Shown here: in pieces, positions 44,780 through 53,686 of the stretch
Numbering within the stretch: the first letter of the stretch is position 1
Layout: each line of letters starts with the position of its first letter
From: Paenibacillus wulumuqiensis
Lineage (GTDB): Bacteria; Bacillota; Bacilli; Paenibacillales; Paenibacillaceae
Assembly (NCBI RefSeq): GCF_000971965.1
Contig: NZ_LAQP01000014.1
Location: forward strand, 214,788-278,787
Direction: 5' to 3'
DNA: 64,000 nucleotides
The notes under the pieces: generated by a model
The model's database searches: none
The model's input: the letters and a program-made list of their open reading frames with translations, nothing else
What the model was told of the DNA's origin: nothing
Program-made: the position numbers and the translations under genes

Positions 44780-44977
44780 GTGAAAGGTACAGTTAAATGG
44801 TTTAATGCAGAAAAAGGTTTCGGTTTCATCGAAGTTGAAGGTAGCGAAGATGTATTTGTACACTTCTCTGCAATTCAAGGCGACGGTTTCAAAAGTTTGG
44901 ACGAAGGCCAAGCAGTAGAGTTCGACATTACTGAAGGTAACCGCGGTCCTCAAGCAGCTAACGTTGTAAAATTATAA
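44780..44977 (+). CDS. Cold-shock protein (CspA/CspB family)
   Basis: A 65-residue single-stranded nucleic-acid-binding OB-fold protein. RNP1 KGFGFIEV and RNP2 VFVHFSAI are intact. Starts with GTG, AGGAGG 8 bases upstream. Single-gene unit with strong promoter and terminator. Acts as an RNA chaperone; whether constitutive or cold-induced is not certain. Confidence 0.95.
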   Translation: MKGTVKWFNAEKGFGFIEVEGSEDVFVHFSAIQGDGFKSLDEGQAVEFDITEGNRGPQAANVVKL

Positions 44978-45046
44978 GACTGATATCCGCTAGCGGATCA
45001 CTTATACATTGAACATCTTAGAGTAGTCATCCATATGTTAGTTACA

Positions 45047-45086
45047 GCACAAGACTCCTTGTTCTCAAGGAGCTTGTGCTTTTTTT
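45047..45086 (+). terminator. Intrinsic terminator after the cold-shock gene
   Basis: AGCACAAG-CTCCTTG pairs with CAAGGAGCTTGTGCT, then seven T (45080-45086). Confidence 0.9.
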
Positions 45087-45449
45087 GTGCCAAAAATCTT
45101 GTATACATAATATACTACTTACTGATAACAATATGTGTTTCCTGATCCGGTAATAAAGTGGGTATCTGACTGCAACAAACTGATTGACCATACTGGCAAT
45201 AAAATGAGCTGCCAGCAGATCAGAAGGAATAGGAACTGAACATCGTTGCTTTTTTATAAACAGTCACTACAACAAACAACTAGCCAGCAACCTTTATATA
45301 TTATTTCTCCAATATCTTGAGCAAAATCGGGAAAAAGATGTTGCAAAAACTGGCCTTAAGGGTCAGTACAAGTAAAGATGAACGTATGCCCACACATACG
45401 GGATGTACCGACATCTCTACCGATGAGTATGAGCAGGGAGGAAAATATA
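45087..45449. other. Intergenic stretch upstream of the P450 gene
   Basis: No gene. A small hairpin CGTATG/CATACG lies at about 45384-45401, just before the P450 ribosome-binding site. No promoter could be assigned with confidence. Confidence 0.4.
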
Positions 45450-46652
45450 ATGGATTCAAATTCGGAAGCATCCGCAATGCTATCCCCCAATATGATCGTT
45501 CCCCGGGGCGTCAAAGAGACAGGTTCAGCCTTTGCATGGTATGCCCAGATGCGTCAGCAGTCCCCGGTTCACTATGATGAGGAAAGAAGAAGCTGGGATG
45601 TATTTCTGTACGAAGATGTACACCGCGTCATGTCCGATTACAAATCATTCAGTTCGCAGACCCGACGGGGTATGGATGGCCAGCAGTCAGACATGCTGCT
45701 CATGATGGACCCGCCCAAGCACAAAAAATACCGTTCCATCGTAAACAAGGCATTTACCCCGAGAGCTGTCGAAGCGATGGGTCCGCGTATTGCCGAGATT
45801 ACGCATGAACTGCTGGATCAGATAGAGGGAGCAAAAGGGATGGATATTATCCGCGATCTGTCTTTCCCTTTGCCGGTCATTGTTATTGCTGAGCTGCTTG
45901 GTGTAGAAGAAAAAGACCGCGCTCTGTTCAAAGGATGGTCGGATACGCTGGTGGAAGGCTTCAGCGGTACGGAAGAAACCCCGCAGCAGCTCGCAGCCCG
46001 CAAAAATCAGGCTTCCCGGGAGCTGTACGGCTATTTTATGCAGGTGATTGAGCGGCGGAGACAGCAGCCGCAGCAGGATCTGGTATCGGCTCTGCTGGCT
46101 GCCGAAGTGGAGGGGGAGAAGCTGGATCTGCCGCATCTGCTCAGCTTTTGCCTGCTGCTGCTGGTCGCCGGTAATGAGACGACGACCAACCTGATCGGCA
46201 ATGCAATCATCTGCCTGACCGAAGAGCCGGGACGCTGGCGCCAGCTGGCAGACAATCGGGAACTGCTGGATACGGCGATTGAAGAATCACTTCGTTATCG
46301 TTCACCTGTACAGGGTATGGTACGCAAAGCTGTAGCAGATGTGGAGTTGGGCGGTCAGCTGATCCGCAAAGACCAGCTGATTACCGCCTGGATGGGCTCT
46401 GCCAACCGTGATGAGCATAAGTTTGAAGCGGCAGACCAGTTCCGGATCGATCGTCACCCCAACCAACATATGGCCTTTGGTATGGGGGTGCATTTCTGTC
46501 TGGGCGCTCCGCTGGCACGATTGGAAGCACGTACAGCTTTGAATGTACTGCTGGACCGCTTTCCTGATCTTCATGCCAAGCAGGGACAGGAATTGAAGCT
46601 GCTGCCAAGTCCAATGGTATATGGGGTGCAGCAGCTGCCGGTCCTTTTCTGA
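45450..46652 (+). CDS. Cytochrome P450 (CYP107-like class)
   Basis: A 400-residue soluble monooxygenase. The I-helix AGNETTT, the K-helix ESLR and the heme loop FGMGVHFCLGAPLAR with its Cys ligand are all present. Start at 45450 with GGGAGG upstream; an upstream in-frame ATG at 45378 has none. No ferredoxin, reductase or biosynthetic genes are adjacent, so the substrate is open: secondary metabolism or fatty-acid hydroxylation are possible. Confidence 0.9.
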   Translation: MDSNSEASAMLSPNMIVPRGVKETGSAFAWYAQMRQQSPVHYDEERRSWDVFLYEDVHRVMSDYKSFSSQTRRGMDGQQSDMLLMMDPPKHKKYRSIVNKAFTPRAVEAMGPRIAEITHELLDQIEGAKGMDIIRDLSFPLPVIVIAELLGVEEKDRALFKGWSDTLVEGFSGTEETPQQLAARKNQASRELYGYFMQVIERRRQQPQQDLVSALLAAEVEGEKLDLPHLLSFCLLLLVAGNETTTNLIGNAIICLTEEPGRWRQLADNRELLDTAIEESLRYRSPVQGMVRKAVADVELGGQLIRKDQLITAWMGSANRDEHKFEAADQFRIDRHPNQHMAFGMGVHFCLGAPLARLEARTALNVLLDRFPDLHAKQGQELKLLPSPMVYGVQQLPVLF

Positions 46653-46937
46653 ATTTAACCGTATTTTAGCATCTATCGGAGTCGATCCTGCCGGCTTACT
46701 GGTCCTGCTGTCCAATACAGGAGTGGGCCGGTAATCCGGTTGGAATCCGGTAAACGTGCTTTGATCTCTAATATAGAGATTACGGCGGTATTCCAGATTG
46801 TTATAAACCTAACAGCAGATAACAGAAGACACTTGCGAGTAAATAATACAATTATTTCTTTAATGTCATATATTTAGCAAAGTTGGGTAAATATAAAATA
46901 TTCAAAATGAATGTTTAAGATGAGAGGGGGACAGATG

Positions 46938-47732
46938 ATGAACAAAAAGTTACTGCACAGCCTATGGCGTATATTGCTGCTGCCGATGGCTGTTCTGCTG
47001 CTGGTTACCGGCTGCGCAGAGAAAGAGAAGTTGGCGGATGGTACCGAATTGATCGAGAAGGACAAATTTATCTTTACCGCGTCAGGAGAATTCCGCCCTT
47101 TTAGCTATCTGAATGATGATCTGACGATGTCAGGCTTTGATATTGAGGTCGGCAACGCCATTGCCAAAGAGCTGGGACTTGAACCGATACCCAAGCGCAT
47201 GAAGTTTCTGGGTCTGGTGCAGGGGGTCAAAACGGGGCGCGCCGATGCAGCGGTTGCCAGTCATACGATCAATGAGCTGCGCAAAAAAGAAGTCTTTTTC
47301 TCCACGCCGTACTATTATTCGGGACCGCAGATTTTCACCCGTCCGGATAGTGATATTAAGACCACGGATGATCTGGCCGGCAAGGAAGTGGCTGTTGCCA
47401 AAGGTTCTACCTATATGGATATCGCCAAGCGTTATACAAATAACGTGAATACATATGACAGCGATATTACGGCCCTGCAGGCGCTCAGCGATGGCCGCCA
47501 TGACGCTGTCATTACCGATTTCGTTACCGGCAAAAGTGCGATCAAGGAAGGCTTTAAAGTAAAAGAACAGCAGTTGATTGAACGAAGTGAACAGGCTGTA
47601 GTGGTGCCGATGGACAATCCCATACTGCTCAAAAGAATCAATGAAGCATTGGAGCATATGCGCCAGGATGGCACACTCAAGCGAATCAGCATCGAATACT
47701 TTGATGAAGACATTACCGTCAAACCCAAGTAA
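46938..47732 (+). CDS. Amino-acid ABC transporter substrate-binding lipoprotein
   Basis: A 264-residue family-3 solute-binding protein. The signal peptide ends with the lipobox VTGC (about residue 25). FTASGEFRPFSYLNDD and GFDIEVGNAIAKELG are typical of polar amino-acid binders. AGGGGG gives the best spacing to ATG 46938 (46935 is next best). A three-gene importer with the permease and ATPase downstream. Substrate (Gln, cystine, Arg) not decidable. A small palindrome ATCTCTA/TAGAGAT (46764-46780) precedes it. Confidence 0.88.
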   Translation: MNKKLLHSLWRILLLPMAVLLLVTGCAEKEKLADGTELIEKDKFIFTASGEFRPFSYLNDDLTMSGFDIEVGNAIAKELGLEPIPKRMKFLGLVQGVKTGRADAAVASHTINELRKKEVFFSTPYYYSGPQIFTRPDSDIKTTDDLAGKEVAVAKGSTYMDIAKRYTNNVNTYDSDITALQALSDGRHDAVITDFVTGKSAIKEGFKVKEQQLIERSEQAVVVPMDNPILLKRINEALEHMRQDGTLKRISIEYFDEDITVKPK

Positions 47733-47788
47733 CGCTCAAGTAAAACTACTCACCCATACCAATGAACCCCGCGAAAGGAAGTGAAGGG

Positions 47789-48454
47789 ATGAACGAAATT
47801 GCCCACTTTTTTGAAGCGTTTGGCAGCAGCAGCAATCTGCTGGTCAAAGCGATGCTGCTTACGCTAGAGCTTACGGTCGTATCGATTCTGATCGGGATTG
47901 TAATCGGATTGTTTTTTGCCCTGTTGAAGCTTTCGCGTTTTCGGGTACTTACCCTGATCGCAGATGTATATATTTATCTGATTCGCGGCACACCGCTGAT
48001 CGTACAGATCTTTATTCTTTATTTTGGTCTGAGCGGATTGTTCCTGATCCCAGACTTCTGGGCAGCCTCGTTGGCACTGGCTTTTCATAACGGGGCCTAT
48101 ATTGCCGAGACTTTCCGCGGTTCGATCCAGTCGATTGACAAAGGACAGATGGAAGGAGCGCGTTCGCTCGGGATGAAACCTTCTCTGGCGATGCGACGCA
48201 TTATTTTACCGCAGGCCCTCCGCCGAGCCCTGCCGCCGCTGGGCAACCAGTTTATAATCGGCCTCAAGGACTCCTCGCTGGCGGCGTTCATTTCCATGAA
48301 TGAATTGTTCAACGTAGCGACCACGCTTGGCTCCAACAACTTTGACGAGATGACCTATCTGCTGATTGCGGCTCTTTATTATCTGATTCTGGTCGGTATT
48401 CTCACACTTCTGATACGCATGTTCGAGCGGAGAATGGCGGTCAGTGAACGATAG
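47789..48454 (+). CDS. Amino-acid ABC transporter permease
   Basis: A 221-residue HisM/GlnP-type membrane protein with about five helices. The EAA loop EGARSLGMKPSLAMRRIILP contacts the ATPase. Starts at 47789 behind AAGGAAGTG; a longer frame from 47762 is less likely. Between binding protein and ATPase in a clear operon. Confidence 0.9.
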   Translation: MNEIAHFFEAFGSSSNLLVKAMLLTLELTVVSILIGIVIGLFFALLKLSRFRVLTLIADVYIYLIRGTPLIVQIFILYFGLSGLFLIPDFWAASLALAFHNGAYIAETFRGSIQSIDKGQMEGARSLGMKPSLAMRRIILPQALRRALPPLGNQFIIGLKDSSLAAFISMNELFNVATTLGSNNFDEMTYLLIAALYYLILVGILTLLIRMFERRMAVSER

Positions 48455-48506
48455 TTATCGGTAGATATTCTCTATCCTGAGACACAGTACAGAAGGGAAA
48501 TGATTG

Positions 48507-49253
48507 ATGATGCCGGAAAAAGAAATGATATCGATCGAAGGATTGACCAAATCGTTCGGAGAACTCCAGGTTCTAAAAGGAGTGGATCTTACGATTGCCG
48601 AAAGTGAGGTTGTCTGTCTGGTCGGAGCCAGCGGATCGGGTAAAAGTACACTGCTCCGCTGCCTGAACTTTCTGGAAAAAAAGGACGGCGGCATTATCCG
48701 CTTCGAAGGCAAGGAGATTGATCCGAAAAAGGATGATCTGAACAAAGTGCGTGAAAAAGTCGGCATGGTGTTCCAGCACTTCAATTTGTTTCCGCACAAA
48801 ACGGTGCTGGAGAATATTATCGAAGCTCCTATCATGGTCAAAAAGGTTCCCAAGCAGCAGGCCATACAGGAAGCGCGTGAACTGCTGCGCAAAGTCGATC
48901 TGGAAGACAAGGCGGATGTATATCCGAATAAGCTCTCCGGCGGTCAGAAACAGCGGGTAGCCATTGCGCGAGCTCTGGCGATGAAGCCTGATATTATGCT
49001 GTTTGACGAAGCGACGTCTGCACTTGATCCCGAGCTGGTCGGTGAAGTGCTCAAGACGATGAGGGAACTGGCCGAAGAAGGGATGACGATGGTCGTCGTT
49101 ACCCATGAGATGAATTTTGCGCGGGAAGTTGCCGATACGGTAGTCCTGCTGCATGACGGCAATATTGTCGAAAAGGCATCTGCCGAGCAGTTTTTTACCG
49201 CTCCCCAGGAAACGCGTACACAGGAATTTTTACAGAAAACCGTGCTGAACTGA
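48507..49253 (+). CDS. Amino-acid ABC transporter ATP-binding protein
   Basis: A 248-residue GlnQ/HisP-type ATPase: Walker [11 protein letters not shown]-loop [10 protein letters not shown], signature LSGGQKQRV, Walker [11 protein letters not shown]-loop VVTHEM. AAGGG lies 9 bases before ATG 48507 (48510 is also possible). Last gene of the importer, followed by a terminator. Confidence 0.92.
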   Translation: MMPEKEMISIEGLTKSFGELQVLKGVDLTIAESEVVCLVGASGSGKSTLLRCLNFLEKKDGGIIRFEGKEIDPKKDDLNKVREKVGMVFQHFNLFPHKTVLENIIEAPIMVKKVPKQQAIQEARELLRKVDLEDKADVYPNKLSGGQKQRVAIARALAMKPDIMLFDEATSALDPELVGEVLKTMRELAEEGMTMVVVTHEMNFAREVADTVVLLHDGNIVEKASAEQFFTAPQETRTQEFLQKTVLN

Positions 49254-49306
49254 TATCAGCAGGCAGACAAGAACATACCCGTGACCCTGTTTTTTGAAGG
49301 TCAAAA

Positions 49307-49350
49307 AATAAAGTGGGCAAGGAGATCATCTCAGGGCCCGCTTTATTTTT
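49307..49350 (+). terminator. Intrinsic terminator of the amino-acid importer
   Basis: AATAAAGTGGGC (49307-49318) pairs with GCCCGCTTTATT (49336-49347), continuing into T-run. Confidence 0.85.
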
Positions 49351-49622
49351 GTGAAAATAACGAAACGGCACGAAAAAACAGGGTAATGGGTATTATGTAA
49401 CGTCAATTTCACATTTGGATTATATTGTTGAGTAATTCGATGTTTGGGTAAATCGAATCCGGAAAAACAACTAATCTAATCTCGTTATGTTACCTTTTCC
49501 TGTGAAAAATGTGGGTTTGTTTATCGTTCCCCACAACGCCTGTCAAAAGGAGGAAAATGACCGAAAAACCCGGTCTGGCGCAGTGTGACGAAACGGGTTG
49601 CCACGTTGTGGGAGTAAATAAT

Positions 49623-50765
49623 ATGATGTATGATAATGGAGATAGGTTCAACAGACAACCAAGTGGAGGCAGCCCATTGAATGATATGATGCAAAGTCGT
49701 TACCCGTTTCCCCGCAATGCGATCTCGCTGATGCAGCGGGTGTATAAGTATGGTTTGCCGGAGGTACGCCAGGAGCTGGACGTCTGGCGCAGTATGGCAG
49801 AACGTATGCCGGACGAGGAACTCAGGAAACAGGCGCTTGCAAGTATCGCTACCAAGCAGTTTCACTGTGAAGGGGGAGCCATCTATGCGGTGGCCAACAT
49901 ATCCCAGCGTCATATTCTGCTTCCGTTGATCGTCGCGTTTCAGACCATTAGTGATTATCTGGATAATCTGTGTGATCGCAGTACATCAATGGACCCGGAT
50001 GACTTTCGTCTGCTGCATCAATCGATGCTGGACGCAGTTACGCCGGATGCGCAGCCGGTGAATTACTACAGGCTGCGAAGTGAGCAGGAGGATGGTGGCT
50101 ATCTGGAAGCGCTGGTGACAACATGCCAGCAGAACATACGCAAGCTTCCTGATTATGATGCAGTACTTCCTTACGTACGTGATCTGGTAGGATTATATTG
50201 TGACTTGCAGGTGCACAAACATATTGCTCCTGAGCTGAGAGAGTCTGCACTGCTTAACTGGTGGTCGGAAAATAAATACCGTACTCCTCATTTGCAATGG
50301 AATGAATTTGCTGCTGCGACAGGATCGACTCTGGGTGTGTTTATGCTGTTTCTTGCGGCAAGCGGCTTCGGTCTGGATGATACAGGTGCCAAGCAGGTCT
50401 ATTCCGCATATTTCCCGCATGTATGCTGTCTGCATATTATGCTGGATTATGTGATTGACCAGGAGGAAGACCGCCGCGGCGGTGACCTGAATTTCTGCAA
50501 TTATTACGATTCGCCGGATACGATGTATGAGCGAATCGAGCAGATTGTGGACTGGGCACGCAGGGATGTCGACAGCATCCCGGGAACTTCCTTTCATCGT
50601 ATGATTATTGAAGGATTGGTAGCCCTGTATTTATCGGATCCCAAAGTGAGTGAGCAGCAGGAAGTGCGAACCGTCTCCAGGCGTCTCATGCGTAAAGGCC
50701 CGTTAACACGTGTCTTTTTCATGGTGAACAGCCGCTGGATTCGTAAGTATATGTATGAACATTAA
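49623..50765 (+). CDS. ytpB: DUF2600 protein, tetraprenyl-beta-curcumene synthase (YtpB-like)
   Basis: Large terpene cyclase of the YtpB type: 380 residues, near the 360-370 typical of the family. FQTISDYLDNLCDRS (about 100-114) is the family's Asp-rich metal site, which differs from DDxxD. A later DYVIDQEEDRRGGD is the second one. In Bacillus YtpB cyclises C35 prenyl diphosphate for sesquarterpenes of spores. The start is uncertain: 49623 has GGGAG at 8 bases; ATG 49557 has a stronger AAAAGGAGG but only 3 bases away. It ends 16 bases before pfkA. Confidence 0.82.
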   Translation: MMYDNGDRFNRQPSGGSPLNDMMQSRYPFPRNAISLMQRVYKYGLPEVRQELDVWRSMAERMPDEELRKQALASIATKQFHCEGGAIYAVANISQRHILLPLIVAFQTISDYLDNLCDRSTSMDPDDFRLLHQSMLDAVTPDAQPVNYYRLRSEQEDGGYLEALVTTCQQNIRKLPDYDAVLPYVRDLVGLYCDLQVHKHIAPELRESALLNWWSENKYRTPHLQWNEFAAATGSTLGVFMLFLAASGFGLDDTGAKQVYSAYFPHVCCLHIMLDYVIDQEEDRRGGDLNFCNYYDSPDTMYERIEQIVDWARRDVDSIPGTSFHRMIIEGLVALYLSDPKVSEQQEVRTVSRRLMRKGPLTRVFFMVNSRWIRKYMYEH

Positions 50766-50781
50766 CAAGGGGGACATCACA

Positions 50782-51765
50782 ATGTCAGCAGTAGAATCAG
50801 CAGTCAAAAAAATCGCAGTATTAACAAGTGGAGGAGACTCCCAGGGTATGAACGCAGCCGTACGCGCCGTTGTGCGCAGCGGTCTGTACTATGGTCTTGA
50901 AGTATGCGGCATTCAGCGCGGTTACCAGGGCCTGCTCAATGAAGACATTTTTCCGATGGATCTGCGCAGCGTAGGTGACATTATCCAGCGTGGCGGAACG
51001 ATTCTGCAGTCCGCACGCTGTAAAGAGTTCATGACGCTCGAAGGCCAGCAAAAAGGCGCCGATATTCTGCGCAAACATGGTATCGAAGGTCTAATTGTTA
51101 TTGGTGGCGATGGTTCCTACCAGGGTGCCAACAAGCTGAGCAAGCAGGGCATCAATACGATGGGACTGCCGGGTACAATCGATAACGATATTTCGTATAC
51201 CGACTACACGATCGGCTTTGATACATCGGTTGGCGTTGTTGTGGATGCGATCAACAAGCTTCGTGATACGATGTCTTCCCACGAACGTGTATCCATCGTA
51301 GAAGTTATGGGTCGTCACTGCGGTGATATCGCCCTGCACGCGGGACTGGCTTCCGGAGCGGAATCCATTCTAGTACCTGAAGTTCCGTTCGATCTCAAGG
51401 AAATCGCCGATCGTATGCATCACAATTTTGCCTGCGGCAAGCGTCACAGTATCATTATCGTAGCCGAAGGCGCGGGACGCGGAGAAGATGTGGCAGAGCA
51501 GCTGCATCTGCAGTACCCGAACCTGGAGCCTCGCGTAACGGTACTTGGCCATATCCAGCGCGGTGGAACGCCAACACCACGTGACCGCAACCTGGCGAGT
51601 CTGCTCGGTGACTTTGCGGTACGCAAGTTAATTGAAGGCGAGTCCGACAAAGCCTGCGGCGTCATCAAAGGCGAACTCGTACTGACCGATATCGACAAAG
51701 TCGTTAACAGCAAAAAAGAATTCGATCATGCCACCTATGAGCTGGCTCTGCGTCTGTCCCAATAA
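50782..51765 (+). CDS. pfkA: ATP-dependent 6-phosphofructokinase
   Basis: Glycolytic enzyme forming fructose 1,6-bisphosphate. The 327 residues include the ATP site GGDSQGMNAAVRAV, GGDGSYQGA (Gly type, ATP- rather than PPi-dependent) and the catalytic TIDND loop. The first motif has Gln where Bacillus and E. coli enzymes have Pro (GGDSPGMN). ATG 50782 has AAGGGGG 9 bases upstream. It follows ytpB by 16 bases, without a terminator, so both may share a transcript. Neither pyk nor accA is adjacent, unlike in Bacillus. Confidence 0.93.
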   Translation: MSAVESAVKKIAVLTSGGDSQGMNAAVRAVVRSGLYYGLEVCGIQRGYQGLLNEDIFPMDLRSVGDIIQRGGTILQSARCKEFMTLEGQQKGADILRKHGIEGLIVIGGDGSYQGANKLSKQGINTMGLPGTIDNDISYTDYTIGFDTSVGVVVDAINKLRDTMSSHERVSIVEVMGRHCGDIALHAGLASGAESILVPEVPFDLKEIADRMHHNFACGKRHSIIIVAEGAGRGEDVAEQLHLQYPNLEPRVTVLGHIQRGGTPTPRDRNLASLLGDFAVRKLIEGESDKACGVIKGELVLTDIDKVVNSKKEFDHATYELALRLSQ

Positions 51766-51796
51766 CGGACAATCGGTGATCGAGCATAGAACATGT

Positions 51797-51841
51797 ATAC
51801 AGCCTGCACGGTTTTCCGGAAGCAGGCTGTATGTATTTTTT
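51797..51841 (+). terminator. Intrinsic terminator after pfkA
   Basis: TATACAGCCTGC (51797-51808) pairs with GCAGGCTGTAT (51822-51832), then T-run. Confidence 0.85.
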
Positions 51842-52038
51842 CTGCTAACAGTGATTATTATTACACATTAATTCATTTTAAGTATCACTTCTGCAAGAAA
51901 TTGTAATTTAACGGTAATTATTTTGCTTAAAAGTTAGAAGATAGCAGAAAATTATTGTACTATAAGGTAGAAGGATGTATTACATCTTAAAATTACTTAC
52001 TGAGGATGAAGAGAAATCGTAAAGGGGGATACCACACA

Positions 52039-52638
52039 TTGGCGAGAGAAAAAGGAGCGAAAGGAAAGGAGAGCCGTTTACGTCTTTTACATGCAGCGGC
52101 CAAACAATTTGCAACTCATGGATTCTACACGACAAAGGTCAGCTCAATTGTAGCAGAGGCTAAGTTATCTCAGCCTGCGTTTTACCTGTATTTCGAGAGC
52201 AAGGATGCCGTATTTGAGGAACTGGTGGAGATGTTCCGTTCCCGGCTGCAGGCTGTGATCAACGACAGTCAGCTTCCCGAACAAAATGGAACCAAGCATA
52301 GTGCACTCGATCAACTGTGTCATACCCTGCAATCGATGTTTGAGTATTTTTACAGTCATCCCGACCTGACTCGTATCGGGTTCTACCTGTCGCCGGATGC
52401 GAATGAGATTAAGCTGGAGCTGGTGCAGGGCATTGAGAAAATGCTGCGCCATGAACAGCAGAATTCCAATTTTGCCAGTGATATCCCGATGAATTTGGTC
52501 TCCGAGTGTCTCGTAGGCACGATTGAACGTATCGTATTTACCCAGCTGCTGCCCGGTCATATTACTTCCGAAGAGCTGGCTGTCAATATAGTACGGCTTT
52601 ACGTATCGGGTCTGGCTCGGAATCAGAGCAAAGTATAA
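52039..52638 (+). CDS. TetR-family regulator
   Basis: A 199-residue repressor: HTH at about 12-58 with KVSSIVAEAKLSQPAFYLYF, then a helical ligand domain. TTG at 52039 is chosen, with AAAGGGGG 10 bases upstream; ATG 52006 has its SD abutting. The DUF72 gene follows after 21 bases and may be its operon partner. Ligand unknown. Confidence 0.82.
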   Translation: MAREKGAKGKESRLRLLHAAAKQFATHGFYTTKVSSIVAEAKLSQPAFYLYFESKDAVFEELVEMFRSRLQAVINDSQLPEQNGTKHSALDQLCHTLQSMFEYFYSHPDLTRIGFYLSPDANEIKLELVQGIEKMLRHEQQNSNFASDIPMNLVSECLVGTIERIVFTQLLPGHITSEELAVNIVRLYVSGLARNQSKV

Positions 52639-52659
52639 CCTGCAGGAGGAATTATTTTC

Positions 52660-53529
52660 ATGATTACAGTCGGTTTGACAGGCTGGGGAGACCACGATTC
52701 CCTCTATTTGACGAGAGAGGCTTCCAAGCATAAGCTGCCCACATACAGCAGCCTATTTCCGGTCGTAGAGGTGGATAGCTCCTTTTATGCCATTCAATCC
52801 CGGCGTAATATGGAAAAGTGGACCGAGGAAACACCTGCTTCCTTCCGGTTTCTGGTCAAGGCGTATCAGGGCATGACCGGTCATACCCGGGGCAAGATTC
52901 CGTTTGATTCGGAAGAGGAGATGTTTGAAGCCTTTCGTTTATCGATCAGTACAATGGCCCAGGCAGACAAGCTGATGGCGGCACTGTTTCAGTTTCCGCC
53001 CTGGTTTGACTGTACCCGGGAAAATGTAGGGATCTTGCGGCGTATCCGTGAACGTATGGGAGAATATCCATGCGCGCTCGAATTCCGCCATCAGAGCTGG
53101 TTTACCCCGCAGATGCGTGACAGGACACTGAATTTTATGCGGCAGGAGAAATGGATTCACAGCATATGCGATGAACCGCAGGCAGGCACAGGTTCTGTGC
53201 CGACTGTCGAGGAAGTGACAGATCAGCGCTTGACGGTAGTACGTATGCATGGTCGTAACGCATCCGGCTGGAATTCGGCCGGACAGCCGAACTGGCGTGA
53301 AGTCCGCTATCTGTACCGCTATAATGAGGATGAACTGGCAGAATGGGCAGCACGGCTGCAGCGTCTGGAACAGCATTCCGATGAAGTATGCATTATTTTT
53401 AATAACAATTCCGGTGGGGATGCTGCAGATAATGCCAGACAGCTAATGCAGATGCTGGAGCAGCAGGTGCCCGAGATCCCACGTGAACAGAAGCCGGAAG
53501 CGGAGCAGATAGATTTGTTCGATTTGTAG
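52660..53529 (+). CDS. DUF72 family protein (YunF-like)
   Basis: A 289-residue TIM-barrel-like protein. VGLTGWGDHDSLY at the start, VEVDSSFYAI, KAYQGMTGH, and VVRMHGRN identify DUF72. Function unknown. CAGGAGG lies upstream of the ATG. Probably co-transcribed with the TetR gene before it. A bidirectional terminator follows. Confidence 0.85.
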   Translation: MITVGLTGWGDHDSLYLTREASKHKLPTYSSLFPVVEVDSSFYAIQSRRNMEKWTEETPASFRFLVKAYQGMTGHTRGKIPFDSEEEMFEAFRLSISTMAQADKLMAALFQFPPWFDCTRENVGILRRIRERMGEYPCALEFRHQSWFTPQMRDRTLNFMRQEKWIHSICDEPQAGTGSVPTVEEVTDQRLTVVRMHGRNASGWNSAGQPNWREVRYLYRYNEDELAEWAARLQRLEQHSDEVCIIFNNNSGGDAADNARQLMQMLEQQVPEIPREQKPEAEQIDLFDL

Positions 53530-53644
53530 CAGTTTATCCTATCAGAATAAATATTCGCCTCGATGATTAAATATTCGTCATTGATTCGTATATGCTATTT
53601 GCTGCAAGCGGTTATAACATAATCGTATTGCATAATCATACTGC

Positions 53645-53686
53645 AAAAAGAAGCCGTTCTCCTTTGGGAAGAACGGCTTCTTTTTT
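53645..53686. terminator. Bidirectional terminator between DUF72 and MATE genes
   Basis: AAGAAGCCGTTCT pairs with AGAACGGCTTCTT around CCTTTGGGA, with T-run to 53686. Confidence 0.9.
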
